From assembly GCA_964561545.1 (NCBI GenBank), contig CAZLQF010000018.1, positions 1 to 55,251 of the forward strand: a stretch of DNA of 55,251 nt, written 5' to 3'. Origin of the DNA: CAZLQF01 sp964561545 (GTDB lineage: Bacteria > Bacteroidota > Bacteroidia > CAILMK01 > CAYYUA01). Below, piece after piece: positions 8,946-18,194 of this stretch. A model generated the notes under the pieces. It ran no database searches. It had not been told where the DNA came from and saw nothing but the letters and a program-made list of their open reading frames with translations. Both the position numbers and the translations under genes were made by a program. How positions within the stretch are numbered: position 1 is the stretch's first letter; every line of letters begins with the position of its first letter.

Positions 8946-9068
8946 AAATTTGCCATTAAATATTAGATAACTTAAGTTGTTGCAAGTGGTTGTAAACGCT
9001 AATTGAACCAGTAAACCATAAAACTGTTTTGTATAGTAGTTAATTGTCCAAATTAGATTAGGTACTTA

Positions 9069-9440
9069 ATGAAAGAAAACAACACGATTGAGCAATTAAA
9101 CACCATTCAAGATTCTGCAATTAAAGCCCTTCAACAAAAAAAAGGACAAGCCATTGTTTTATTAAAGCTTGACCACCTTGATGTAGCACCAACTGATTAT
9201 TTCGTTATCTGTCATGCTACCTCTGACCGCCATGCAGAAAGCTTGGCAGAAGCAGTGGAAGAAAAAATATACGAACATAAAGGTGAAGAGCCTTGGCACA
9301 AAGAAGGATTCGAGAATAAGGAATGGATTTTGCTGGATTATGTAGATGTTGTGGTTCATATTTTTTTAAAAGAAAAGCGCGACTTCTACAGCTTGGAAGA
9401 TCTTTGGATCGATGCTGAGCGAGAAGATTACAACGAATAA
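9069..9440 (+). CDS. rsfS: Ribosomal silencing factor RsfS
   Basis: RsfS binds ribosomal protein uL14 of the large subunit and blocks subunit joining when nutrients are short. The 123-residue protein shows the family core: a DYFVICHATSDRHAES stretch, GEEPWHKEG, and the conserved end of the domain, WILLDYVDVVVHIFL followed by RDFYSLEDLW. Length is normal. It lies 25 bases upstream of ftsH, a common pairing in Bacteroidota, so the two are probably cotranscribed. The ATG at 9069 is the only sensible start. Confidence 0.95.
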   Translation: MKENNTIEQLNTIQDSAIKALQQKKGQAIVLLKLDHLDVAPTDYFVICHATSDRHAESLAEAVEEKIYEHKGEEPWHKEGFENKEWILLDYVDVVVHIFLKEKRDFYSLEDLWIDAEREDYNE

Positions 9441-9465
9441 ATAAAAGCCGGAAGGTTCAAAAAAC

Positions 9466-11724
9466 ATGGAAAATAATCAGGAAGAAAACAACAACCAGGA
9501 AAATCAGGAAAATAAATCAAATAAACCTCAGTTCAGTTTTTATTGGATTTACCTTGCCATTGCTCTGGTTTTCATTGTTATAGCTTTTTTACCCCGTGAT
9601 TTCTCTAAAGAAACCACTTGGCTGGAAGTTAAAGAGATGATGAAAGATGAGCAGGTAGAATCATTTAAGGTCGTTAATAAAGATCAGGTTTACGTTTACC
9701 TAAATTCTGAAGCGGTTAATAGTGAAAAACACAAGGACCTGAAAGATCAAATGTTCTTTGATGCTCAGGAAGGGCCCCATTACCGTTTTAACATTGGCGA
9801 CCCCCAGTCTTTCGAAGATAAAGTGAATAAAGCTGAGGAAGAATACCTCGCTGATCAAGAAATTCCCATTAAATATGAAAAACGTCAGTATTGGGGCAGG
9901 GAAATATTAGGTTGGCTTATACCAATTGGCATTATGGTACTGCTCTGGATATTTATCATGAGGCGAATGAGCGGTGGCGGAGCTGGAGGCCAAATATTCA
10001 ACATTGGTAAGAATAAAGCCAAATTACTTGATAAAGACACCAAAGTAGATGTAACTTTTGATCATGTTGCAGGCCTTCAAGAGGCTAAGATGGAAGTCAT
10101 GGAGGTTGTTGACTTCCTTAAAAATCCAGGAAAATACACGGAGCTGGGTGGTAAAATCCCAAAGGGCGTACTTTTGGTTGGCCCACCAGGAACTGGGAAA
10201 ACCTTACTTGCTAAAGCAGTAGCCGGTGAAGCCAATGTGCCCTTCTTTTCAATCTCGGGCTCTGATTTTGTGGAAATGTTCGTTGGCGTGGGAGCATCAC
10301 GTGTTCGTGATCTTTTTAAGCAAGCCAAAGAAAAGGCCCCTTGCATTATTTTCATTGATGAGATTGACGCTGTTGGCCGAAGCCGGGGTAGAAACATGGT
10401 GACCGGTGGCAACGATGAAAGGGAAAATACCCTTAATCAATTGCTCAATGAAATGGATGGATTTGGTACCAACAATGGGGTCATTATCATGGCTGCTACC
10501 AACCGCCCGGATGTATTGGACCCTGCCCTTTTAAGACCGGGCCGTTTTGACAGACAAATAAGCATTGACAAACCAGACATTATAGGCCGTGAGCAAATAT
10601 TCAACGTTCATTTAAAGCAACTTAAGTTAAAAGAAGAGGTTGATGCCAACAAATTGGCATCACAAACCCCTGGTTTTGCGGGTGCCGAAATTGCCAATGT
10701 TTGCAACGAAGCAGCGCTGAATGCAGCGCGTAAAAACAAAACTTACGTGGATATGGAAGATTTCCAAGATGCTGTTGACCGCGTCATTGGAGGTCTGGAA
10801 AAGAAAAATAAACTCATTTCGCCTGAGGAAAAGGAAATTGTAGCCTACCATGAAGCCGGTCATGCAATAGTAGGCTGGTTCCTTCAATATGCGTCTCCTT
10901 TGCTTAAGGTTTCCATTGTACCTCGTGGAATGGCTGCCCTCGGATATGCCCAATACTTACCTAAGGAGCAATACCTTTACACCAAAGAACAACTGCTTGA
11001 TACCGTTTGCATGGCTTTAGGTGGACGAGTGGCTGAAGACATCCAGTTCAACCGTATTTCAACAGGCGCTCAAAATGACTTAGAGCGTATTACCAATATT
11101 GCCTACGACATGATCACTACCTATGGCATGAATGAGAACATCGGCAGCGTTTCTTACGTAGATCGAGGTGATTACAATTTCAAAAATCAATACTCCGAGC
11201 AAACGGCTGAAATGATAGATCAGGAAGCCCGCAAATTCATCCAAAACGCCTACGATCGAACCAAAGAGGTCTTGGAAGAAAAGAAGGATAAACTTGAAAA
11301 AGTAGCTCAGGCATTGCTTGAAAAAGAAATCATATTCCAAAGCGACCTTGAAGCCATTTTAGGCAAGCGACCATTTAGCGAAAAATACAGTTATGATAAA
11401 GCCCTGAAGAAGAGCGAAGAGATCCAGCGGCAAATCAACGAGAAAAAAGAGCAGATCCGGGAAAAAGCTGAAATGGAGAAGAAAGAGGAAATGGACGACA
11501 AATCAAGTAGTAACGGTAATAAACCAAAAGAGAATGGTCAATCCTTGGAAAGCGCAAATTCTGAACAAGTAACCAAAGAAGAGCATTCAGAAGGTAAACG
11601 TCAATCCGAAGAAAAAGCTGATCAAAATTCCTCATCATCCAATGGTGCATCTGATCAAGAATCTTCATCATCCAATGGCACGTTCAAACAATCTAATTCT
11701 GACGAAGATGCCAAAAACCAATAG
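9466..11724 (+). CDS. ftsH: ATP-dependent zinc metalloprotease FtsH
   Basis: FtsH is a membrane-anchored hexameric AAA+ protease for quality control of membrane and some soluble proteins. The 752-residue protein has an Asn/Glu-rich N-terminal tail, two membrane helices (about 25-43 and 149-166) flanking a periplasmic domain, Walker A GPPGTGKT (239-246), Walker B IIFIDEID (about 294-301), the SRH region ending RPGRFDR, and the zinc motif HEAGH (462-466). The C-terminal 90 residues are unusual: a hydrophilic Glu/Lys-rich helix followed by a low-complexity Ser/Asn/Gln/Glu tail with two copies of SSSSNG. Such tails occur in Bacteroidota FtsH but are variable. Confidence 0.97.
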   Translation: MENNQEENNNQENQENKSNKPQFSFYWIYLAIALVFIVIAFLPRDFSKETTWLEVKEMMKDEQVESFKVVNKDQVYVYLNSEAVNSEKHKDLKDQMFFDAQEGPHYRFNIGDPQSFEDKVNKAEEEYLADQEIPIKYEKRQYWGREILGWLIPIGIMVLLWIFIMRRMSGGGAGGQIFNIGKNKAKLLDKDTKVDVTFDHVAGLQEAKMEVMEVVDFLKNPGKYTELGGKIPKGVLLVGPPGTGKTLLAKAVAGEANVPFFSISGSDFVEMFVGVGASRVRDLFKQAKEKAPCIIFIDEIDAVGRSRGRNMVTGGNDERENTLNQLLNEMDGFGTNNGVIIMAATNRPDVLDPALLRPGRFDRQISIDKPDIIGREQIFNVHLKQLKLKEEVDANKLASQTPGFAGAEIANVCNEAALNAARKNKTYVDMEDFQDAVDRVIGGLEKKNKLISPEEKEIVAYHEAGHAIVGWFLQYASPLLKVSIVPRGMAALGYAQYLPKEQYLYTKEQLLDTVCMALGGRVAEDIQFNRISTGAQNDLERITNIAYDMITTYGMNENIGSVSYVDRGDYNFKNQYSEQTAEMIDQEARKFIQNAYDRTKEVLEEKKDKLEKVAQALLEKEIIFQSDLEAILGKRPFSEKYSYDKALKKSEEIQRQINEKKEQIREKAEMEKKEEMDDKSSSNGNKPKENGQSLESANSEQVTKEEHSEGKRQSEEKADQNSSSSNGASDQESSSSNGTFKQSNSDEDAKNQ

Positions 11725-11762
11725 TTGAGGTTAACCGTTTGAATAAATTCCGTACTTACAAC

Positions 11763-12551
11763 TTATTGCTCGGTTTGATTCAAGATGCTCTTGATGGAAT
11801 GGAGTTGATGGGTGTATTCACCCAAAGTTTCACGGTATATTCCACGATCTGTTAACAAGTCAATTCGAACTTTTTCAGAAGCATGAATAACCTTATTGCT
11901 GTCAAGTATCATCCCTGTGTGGATAATCTTTCCATCTTGGTTCTTAAAATATGCTATGTCCCCTTTTACTTTTTCCTCAAAGCTACTAACAAAATCACCC
12001 AACTTTGCCTGGTCTTTGGCATCTCTGGGCAAGTCAACCTCCGCGAAACGATAAAGGGTTTGCGTGAATCCAGAGCAATCAAGCCCATGCGTAGTTCTTC
12101 CACCCCATAAATAGGGCGCTTCCAGCAAGGACAAAGCCAGTTCCTCAAGGTAAGACGGCCGTCCTTTGTTATCGGTAGGCTTGGCCCTGCCTTTAACCAG
12201 AAAAAATTCATCATTAATTCGGCAATAATGGCCATTGAAGTTGGGAAGGGGTGAACCCAGGCCTACCACTAAGGCCCTGTTTTCACTTACCAGTTTAAGA
12301 AAAGGTTCGGCAGCCAAAAACATGCTTCCCTCTTCTATATTAGCGGCCTCCTTTTCTGTTAGCAATACAGGCTCCCTCGAAAAGAACCAACCCTGGTAAC
12401 CATCAAATCCGTGTTGTACAAAATACCAATCTCCATGCTGATCAACGATCTCATACATTTCACCAAAAAGTAGCATGGTTACCAATTCACTCCCATCTTT
12501 AGGCTCAGAGCGCATTGGAATTAAAGGCTGATCACAGATGCCTGCTTTCAT
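11763..12551 (-). CDS. NlpC/P60 family cysteine hydrolase with SH3-like domains
   Basis: This 262-residue protein probably cleaves cell-wall peptides such as gamma-D-Glu-diamino acid bonds. Residues 1-125 look like one or two bacterial SH3 domains. The NlpC/P60 catalytic domain follows, with Cys159 in HGLDCSGFTQ, His211 in IIHTGMIL and a third polar residue at His223 (VIHAS). The LPRDAKDQ segment after the Cys helix is typical. No signal peptide is visible, which suggests a cytoplasmic peptide-recycling enzyme like YkfC rather than a secreted hydrolase; this is inference. It is convergent with ftsH, 38 bases apart, and monocistronic. Confidence 0.9.
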   Translation of the reverse strand: MKAGICDQPLIPMRSEPKDGSELVTMLLFGEMYEIVDQHGDWYFVQHGFDGYQGWFFSREPVLLTEKEAANIEEGSMFLAAEPFLKLVSENRALVVGLGSPLPNFNGHYCRINDEFFLVKGRAKPTDNKGRPSYLEELALSLLEAPYLWGGRTTHGLDCSGFTQTLYRFAEVDLPRDAKDQAKLGDFVSSFEEKVKGDIAYFKNQDGKIIHTGMILDSNKVIHASEKVRIDLLTDRGIYRETLGEYTHQLHSIKSILNQTEQ

Positions 12552-12719
12552 ATATTCAATAAGTTTTTAGATGATATTGATGATTTCCTTACCTAAGGAG
12601 TTAATAAAACAATTGAAAAAGCACTTGTTTATAAATTTGGGCAATGGTTGGTTTATAGAAAAATCCAGATCAAATGGCTGCACTCAATTATGGTCCAATT
12701 TCTTTTGAAAAAAAACCAT

Positions 12720-12752
12720 AAAAAAACCGGCTAAGCACTACTTAACCGGTTT
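12720..12752 (-). terminator. Rho-independent terminator of the ferredoxin gene
   Basis: On the minus strand AACCGGTTAAG, the loop TAGTG and CTTAGCCGGTT form an 11-base-pair stem with one G-U pair, ending in a run of seven T. It lies 27 bases after the ferredoxin stop codon. Confidence 0.8.
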
Positions 12753-12778
12753 ATCAATTATAAACAAAATGATGATTT

Positions 12779-13126
12779 TTATTCAAGGTGAAGTTGTTCT
12801 TTTTTCGCCATAAGTTCTTCCTCAGATTCCCTCCTGTCGGGATCTTCCACACAGCAATCAACAGGGCATACAGCCGCGCACTGTGGCTCTTCGTGGAAGC
12901 CAACACATTCGGTACATTTGTCTGGTACAATGTAGTAAATTTCCTCAGATAAAGGTTCAAAACGTTGCCCCGCATCAATGGTTTCGCCATTTTTTTGAAC
13001 TTTACCACTTAAATTGGTGCCATCTTCGTATGCCCATTCTTCGCCAGGTTCATATATCGCATTATTGGGACATTCCGGTTCGCATGCTCCGCAATTAATG
13101 CATTCTTCAGTTATCATTATTGCCAT
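12779..13126 (-). CDS. 2[4Fe-4S] ferredoxin, Allochromatium type
   Basis: A 115-residue electron carrier. The first cluster ligands are Cys9, Cys12, Cys15 and Cys19 (CINCGACEPECP). The second set is Cys71, Cys74, Cys83 and Cys87, with the eight-residue insert between the second and third Cys and the CP end that mark the Allochromatium-type ferredoxins with low-potential clusters. An extra Cys pair follows (DCCVED). The gene is divergent from the LuxC-like reductase at 13214 with only 87 bases between, and has its own terminator. Its redox partner is not known from the sequence. Confidence 0.92.
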   Translation of the reverse strand: MAIMITEECINCGACEPECPNNAIYEPGEEWAYEDGTNLSGKVQKNGETIDAGQRFEPLSEEIYYIVPDKCTECVGFHEEPQCAAVCPVDCCVEDPDRRESEEELMAKKEQLHLE

Positions 13127-13164
13127 AGTTAACTTTTGTTTTTGAATTTCTAACTTTGAAGTAA

Positions 13165-13172
13165 CAAAATTA
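13165..13172 (-). promoter_or_regulatory. Probable -7 element of ferredoxin promoter
   Basis: Minus-strand 13172-13165 reads TAATTTTG, an exact TAnnTTTG match, 38 bases before the start. A TTG lies 24 bases further up, slightly more than usual. The divergent reductase gene must be transcribed from the same 87-base interval. Confidence 0.4.
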
Positions 13173-13213
13173 ATAATTTTTGGTTCTAAATTATACCAAT
13201 CAAGGTTTATAGA

Positions 13214-14239
13214 ATGTTGGAACTGGACCGGTACTTGCAGGCATTTGAGAAACTTGGGGAATACCTAAAACAAGATCCTAAAGATGAGGAACTTCAATCA
13301 AAGATAACAGAGGCCTACCTTTACAACAATTGGTTTACACCAGAAAACATTGAAGGAGCCATCACCAACATTGCCAATAATTTTTTGGACCGTAATAAAT
13401 TGGAACAATGGGTGGCTTCTTACCAACTGCCCGTTAAAAATCCTTACAAAGTGGGCATTGTCATGGCTGGTAATATACCCCTTGTTGGATTTCATGATCT
13501 TTTAGCTGTACTTATCAGTGGCCACTATCCTATGGTAAAATTGTCTTCCAAGGACCGCAAGTTGCTCCCGCACCTTTTAAATGTACTTCACGGGATTGAT
13601 GCGGAGATTGCTAACCGGATCACCATTGTAGATATGCTCAAAGATTTTGATGCCATCATCGCTACAGGTAGCAATAATACAAGCCGCTATTTTGACTATT
13701 ACTTTGGAAAATATCCCAACATTATTCGTAAAAACAGGAATTCATTAGCCATATTAACAGGCAATGAGTCAGAACAACAGCTACAATGCCTTGGTAAAGA
13801 TGTATTTCAATATTTCGGCCTTGGATGCCGAAATGTATCAAAGTTGTTGGTGCCGAAGGAATTTGACTTTGACAAACTTTTTAATGCTTTTGAACCTTAT
13901 CGCGCACTATACGATCACAACAAATACGCCAATAACTATGATTACCACAAGGGGTTGCTGCTTTTAAATGAAGATACCTTCAAGGATACAGGTTTTTTAC
14001 TTTTAAGGGAAAAGGAAAGTCTTGCTTCTCCAATGGCAACCTTGCACTACGAATATTACCATGAAGAACAAAGCATTCAATCCGTTATTGGTAAGCATAT
14101 TGGGGACCTGCAATTGGTAGTGGGCAATAGTGCAGAATTGAGTATGGCTGAATTGGATTTCGGAGCAACACAAGCACCGGAATTGTGGCATTATCCAGAT
14201 AAACTGGATACGCTCGCTTTTTTGGAAGATTTGAATTAA
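13214..14239 (+). CDS. LuxC-like acyl-CoA reductase
   Basis: This 341-residue protein resembles the LuxC acyl-CoA reductase branch of the aldehyde dehydrogenase superfamily, which reduces acyl-CoA to aldehyde with NADPH. Evidence is the nucleotide-binding stretch NPYKVGIVMAGNIPLVGFHD (about 75-94), the segment IIATGSNNTSRYFDYYF, and the probable nucleophile Cys205 in GLGCRNVSKLLVP. It is shorter than Vibrio LuxC (about 480 residues), as usual for the Bacteroidota form. No LuxE, LuxD or luciferase gene is near. It is divergent from a ferredoxin gene, an association I recall from other Bacteroidota. Its substrate is unknown. Confidence 0.85.
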   Translation: MLELDRYLQAFEKLGEYLKQDPKDEELQSKITEAYLYNNWFTPENIEGAITNIANNFLDRNKLEQWVASYQLPVKNPYKVGIVMAGNIPLVGFHDLLAVLISGHYPMVKLSSKDRKLLPHLLNVLHGIDAEIANRITIVDMLKDFDAIIATGSNNTSRYFDYYFGKYPNIIRKNRNSLAILTGNESEQQLQCLGKDVFQYFGLGCRNVSKLLVPKEFDFDKLFNAFEPYRALYDHNKYANNYDYHKGLLLLNEDTFKDTGFLLLREKESLASPMATLHYEYYHEEQSIQSVIGKHIGDLQLVVGNSAELSMAELDFGATQAPELWHYPDKLDTLAFLEDLN

Positions 14240-14400
14240 AACAACAAGCGCTGTCATATTTTGTGATGCGAAACTTTTAGGCCAGGTCCTTACCAATTGT
14301 TCGAGATTTTCCTTTGGTTTTGGTAATTGACATGTAAATTCATCTCCTGAATAAAAAGCCACTTGAGGCTTTCATATATTCAAAAGAATAGGATTCCCTT
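14240..14400 (-). other. Possible small gene fragment
   Basis: A minus-strand open frame entering from 14362 reads convincingly only until it meets the end of the reductase gene (AFYSGDEFTCQLPKPKENLE, then LVRTWPKSFASQN). Beyond that point it runs antisense to that gene. It may be the stump of a decayed gene. I do not recognise it, and chance is possible. Confidence 0.15.
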
Positions 14401-14561
14401 GAACATATTGCCATCACAAGGCATCGCGCAATTTACCAGGTCAATAATCCCAGAGCTGGCAATCAAGATAATTTATTAATCTTATATTACCATCCAAACA
14501 ACATTTTTTTGAGTCTTCAAAAACAATTTGGAAGGGCATCTACTAAGTAGGTAACACTTTA

Positions 14562-14921
14562 TTGAGCCTTCGATTGGATGGCAAATACTTGAAAGGCAAG
14601 CGTTATCAATTAGAATATCCCAATTATATAGATCATCCCGCTGCCAAGTTTATTAAGCATCATCAATCAAATGAGCTTTGCAAAAGAGACCAGCAAGACC
14701 TGAATTGGATACTCCAAACGCCTCAAAAAGATGAAATGGGCAAGAAGTATGCATTCACTGCTTTAGCTCCAACCATTGTAGATAACGTAAAGCTTTTAAG
14801 GTTTAACAGGGTGACCATTTTCAATGAAGTACTTGTCAGAAAATTCTCCGAACAAAAGAATGGTGTTTTGTTTAAAAAGAATTTTGACCGTATCTATTTG
14901 GCTACTAAGTTAGTATGTTGA
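14562..14921 (+). pseudogene. Gene fragment, possibly from a GNAT-like protein
   Basis: A 119-codon open frame reads like real protein (KYLKGKRYQLEYPNYIDHP, FIKHHQSNELCKRDQQDLNW) but has no ATG near its start; the first ATG is mid-frame, and only TTG or other weak starts are available. It resembles the beginning of a larger protein more than a complete one. The LNWIL stretch recalls a group of Bacteroidota GNAT-type acetyltransferases, from memory only. A truncated relic is more likely than a working gene. The remaining sequence 14401-14561 and 14922-14977 shows nothing recognisable. Confidence 0.35.
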
Positions 14922-14977
14922 TGCCCATACTACCTCAAACATATACCTTCAGGATGGTGTTTGTGCCTTTACCTAAC

Positions 14978-15706
14978 CTAAGATCTTAAAACCTCACTTA
15001 AAACCTTGTAAGCATTTAATCGAGAAAAGCCACCCATGTGAAACCGGTAATAATCCAAAAACTTATTCAATAATAGAAGCCGTTTGTCTTCTGGAATGTT
15101 TATATTTTCAAGGTTGTCAAAATCTGCTTCAAGGATTTGCGATAAATAGAAACTGCATTCCTGGTCGATTGATTCTTCTTCAACCATGGGGCTATCGGTA
15201 AAATAGCCTTCTTTCAAATTAAAATGAGGATGGGTTGCAGCATAATTATTCCGAGGAAAAAAGCCCAGATAAGCCGATAGTAATACAAGAAAAAAGACGG
15301 GAAAGTTGGCATAATGCGTAACCTCCTGATCCAATTTTTGGATTGTTTGTTTCAGAAAGTTATACAAGTCGTAGTTGGCGCCCTCTTCATAAAGTATTTT
15401 GTACAAAACCTCTGCCATAAAGAATCCAATAGAGGTTTTTCCAATATCGAAGGGAATGTGGTGCAGAGCAGGATTGGTCCTAACTTCCTTAATTTTTTGA
15501 AGTTTATTGGGATCATGATAATACAGCACTATATCGAGCAAATAAAGGGGCTGAAACAAATTAGCACTTATCTTTGCTTTAGGGGACCTTGCACCGTGGA
15601 TCATGAACCCTAACATGCCATAGTCAAGGGTATAAATATGAGCTACGATGCTGGTTTCTGAAAATTTGGTAGATTTTAAAACAATGCCTTGTGTTTTGGT
15701 TTGCAT
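14978..15706 (-). CDS. recO: DNA repair protein RecO
   Basis: RecO works with RecR (and RecF) to load RecA on SSB-coated single-stranded DNA. The 242-residue protein starts with the OB-fold segment typical of the family (TKTQGIVLKSTKFSETSIVA) and continues with a helical domain. The four-Cys zinc motif of some RecO proteins is absent, as in many Bacteroidota. Its start overlaps the end of the upstream porZ-like gene: the stop TGA and the ATG share the A in TGATG (a GTG one codon earlier is also possible). Translational coupling is therefore likely. Confidence 0.9.
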   Translation of the reverse strand: MQTKTQGIVLKSTKFSETSIVAHIYTLDYGMLGFMIHGARSPKAKISANLFQPLYLLDIVLYYHDPNKLQKIKEVRTNPALHHIPFDIGKTSIGFFMAEVLYKILYEEGANYDLYNFLKQTIQKLDQEVTHYANFPVFFLVLLSAYLGFFPRNNYAATHPHFNLKEGYFTDSPMVEEESIDQECSFYLSQILEADFDNLENINIPEDKRLLLLNKFLDYYRFHMGGFSRLNAYKVLSEVLRS

Positions 15707-17982
15707 CACCGAATGACCAATAATTTAGTCATAAAAACCTCAGTACCAGATTCATTTGAGCTGTAGATCAAATAAACGCCACTCGTAACCCTCTGCCCAT
15801 CCTGGTTTTCCCCATTCCATACTGCCTGACCTCCTTCAGCCGTAAATTCATTAACCAAATTTCCATTGACATCGGTTATTTTAACATTGGCATCGGTTAC
15901 CAAACCCTTAATAGCAATGGGACCTTTATAATCGGGCTCTACGGGATTGGGATATGCATAAACATTGCCGTGTTGTTTGCGACCCTTGGTAGCTTTACCC
16001 CGGTAAGACAAAATGCCTCCTTGTGCACCGATGAAAACCTCACCAGTTTCAGGATGGACTGCTATGTCCCTTACATTGTCTGAAACAATCGGACTGTTTT
16101 CTTTTGTAAAATGATTGATAACTTCAGTACCTTCCTCATTGGTATACCAGGCTCCATTATTCGTAGCGATCCATTTTTTGTTAGAGCCATCTACCTCTAT
16201 ATTGTTCACGTTGAAGCTTTCCAATAAAAACCCGGGTTGCTGCCCAACTTCAACGTAGATTTGTTGACCATCAGGGAACCTTCCGGACTTTATGCTGGGA
16301 GGGCTATAAAAAACTACCACGCCATCGGTGGTGCCTACCCACATATCGCCCTTCTTATCTTTTGTTATGGACAAAATGCGGTCTACCGGGAGGCCACCAT
16401 TGCCTTCTCCCTGGGTAAGTTTCAAATATTGGTCATCCCTTGGATCATTGAGGGTATTATTGTGATTGTAGATAACGATACCTCCGGATTGCAGGGTAAG
16501 CCAAATTTGACCACGATCATCAATTTCCATATCTTCAACCGAGGTGTTACCTCCCATCGAATAAGCGTTCCAATCCCCATTTTTCTGCTTCACCAATAAC
16601 GGTTTATCAACACTATTATTGGCAACCCATAAATGGCCTTTTTTATCAAATTCCACAGAAGGCACCCTTTGTTGAGAAGAATCCCCTAATGCAGTAACTG
16701 GGCTGATCGGGCTATTGTTAGCATCGTACAGCTCATAAAATTCCTTGTCCTTGAATTCTACCAAGCCGTTTAAATAGCTGGCCATAAAAGCTTGATCGTT
16801 GTTAGGATTTACAGCCACGTCTACAATATCCCTAATGTTGTAAAAACTTAAAGAATCATTGACCAGGTGCCCAAAGCTCTTCCAATCCCTGTTTTCATTA
16901 AGTACATAGAACCCATTGGTTTTAAAAGAAGGCGCTTCAACATCGGTAATGGCCCCTCCGGATACCCATAACTCATTTCCATAAAAATCCATCTTCCATA
17001 AACTTGAGCTATTAGGACTGTTGGGCATAATGAAATCAGGCTCTCCATTGAGATCTTCTCTCCTTAATAAAACAAATTGATTAATGGCGTACCAAAGCTG
17101 CCCTTCTTTGTCAATTAGCGCATCATAGGGAAATGTTTTCTCATAAACTGTTACCTCGCCTTCCTTATTAATGGTGTAAATAGCTTTTTCCATTGAAATA
17201 AACAGCCGGCTGTTGTTAACGTCCATGTTCTTAACATTCCGAGCAAGGCTATCCCCATATTCCATCCAATCCTTACCATTGTAGACTTCGATTTCACTAC
17301 CAATGACTGCATAAACTTGGTCATTAAAACTTGTCATTTGCCCTGTATTCTTACTTCGCACCAAGTCCCAGTTATTAAAATCAGAAAGGTTGGCGCTCGG
17401 CCCTAAATCAGCCTTTAGCATGCCAGCAGTGGTAGAGGCAAAAATTTCTGAATCAAGCATGGCCACATCAAAGACTTCTACTTTAGAACCACCGGGACCT
17501 ATGCTCCTGTAAGACTTTGTAAAATCCCCTTTTTCCAGGTCATAAACCACAATTCCGAATTGGGTGGCTAAAAATGCCTCATCTTTGAAAAAATGAATGT
17601 CATTGATACGCTTTCCGCCAAGAATGGTAGCATTATTCGCAATGGCAGGTTGATTGGTTATTTCATCTTTTTGGAGGATGTCAATGTTGCCATCTGTATA
17701 GCCAATGACCAATTTGCCTTTGGATTCATGGTATTTTAAGGCACTGGGGTCAATGCTGCTTAAGCCATCGACCGTAGAGAGGGTATTAATAGAATTGTCC
17801 GCTTTGTTAAAATAAAATATTCCATTTTCAGTACCACAATAAATTTTACCAGGCGTTTCCTCAACCAACCTACCATTTAAATGAGATAAGTGCCCTTGCC
17901 ATTCCCCAATACCATAATCCTGAGCATCAATAGGGGTGGCTATTTGAACCAATAATAGAATGAAAGCAAAACGAACATGCAT
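15706..17982 (-). CDS. porZ: PorZ-like T9SS surface protein
   Basis: PorZ is part of the T9SS attachment complex (PorU-PorV-PorQ-PorZ) that processes and anchors cargo; in Porphyromonas it is itself exported. The 758-residue protein has a signal peptide ending near residue 20 (ATPIDAQ). Two beta-propeller halves follow, built from repeats of the two-component-regulator propeller type (VGYTDGNIDIL, DKKGHLWVANN, DKKGDMWVGTTDGVV). A C-terminal type-A sorting domain begins at YAYPNPVEP. Length and order match PorZ (about 775 residues). It is cotranscribed with recO. A plain propeller cargo protein is the alternative, but the opening GIGEWQGHLSHLNG fits PorZ. Confidence 0.82.
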   Translation of the reverse strand: MHVRFAFILLLVQIATPIDAQDYGIGEWQGHLSHLNGRLVEETPGKIYCGTENGIFYFNKADNSINTLSTVDGLSSIDPSALKYHESKGKLVIGYTDGNIDILQKDEITNQPAIANNATILGGKRINDIHFFKDEAFLATQFGIVVYDLEKGDFTKSYRSIGPGGSKVEVFDVAMLDSEIFASTTAGMLKADLGPSANLSDFNNWDLVRSKNTGQMTSFNDQVYAVIGSEIEVYNGKDWMEYGDSLARNVKNMDVNNSRLFISMEKAIYTINKEGEVTVYEKTFPYDALIDKEGQLWYAINQFVLLRREDLNGEPDFIMPNSPNSSSLWKMDFYGNELWVSGGAITDVEAPSFKTNGFYVLNENRDWKSFGHLVNDSLSFYNIRDIVDVAVNPNNDQAFMASYLNGLVEFKDKEFYELYDANNSPISPVTALGDSSQQRVPSVEFDKKGHLWVANNSVDKPLLVKQKNGDWNAYSMGGNTSVEDMEIDDRGQIWLTLQSGGIVIYNHNNTLNDPRDDQYLKLTQGEGNGGLPVDRILSITKDKKGDMWVGTTDGVVVFYSPPSIKSGRFPDGQQIYVEVGQQPGFLLESFNVNNIEVDGSNKKWIATNNGAWYTNEEGTEVINHFTKENSPIVSDNVRDIAVHPETGEVFIGAQGGILSYRGKATKGRKQHGNVYAYPNPVEPDYKGPIAIKGLVTDANVKITDVNGNLVNEFTAEGGQAVWNGENQDGQRVTSGVYLIYSSNESGTEVFMTKLLVIR

Positions 17983-18054
17983 ACGCGTTAGATTCTAATT
18001 CTTCAAACGGAAGAAATTCATTAAAATTTCCTTTTTAGGAAATCGCCGCAGGTT

Positions 18055-18062
18055 CAAAAATA
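18055..18062 (-). promoter_or_regulatory. Probable -7 element of porZ-recO promoter
   Basis: Minus-strand 18062-18055 reads TATTTTTG (TAnnTTTG), 73 bases before the porZ start. The upstream TTG partner is not at a standard distance. Confidence 0.35.
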
Positions 18063-18194
18063 AAAAGAAGCACAACTTATTAAATGCTCAAGCCCAACAT
18101 AAATATGCAGGATTACCTTAACGCAACCATGATAACCAATAAAACCTTTCGAAATCTTAATAGCGATTTATTAAGCTTTTAACAGGCAATTTGA

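Noticed and set aside
10077..10412. 111-codon minus-strand open frame inside ftsH
   Set aside because: Antisense to the AAA domain, with no start signals; a shadow of a strongly biased coding sequence.
13214..14239. Bioluminescence (lux) operon
   Set aside because: Only a LuxC-like reductase is present; no luxA, luxB, luxD or luxE and the size is that of the non-luminous Bacteroidota form.
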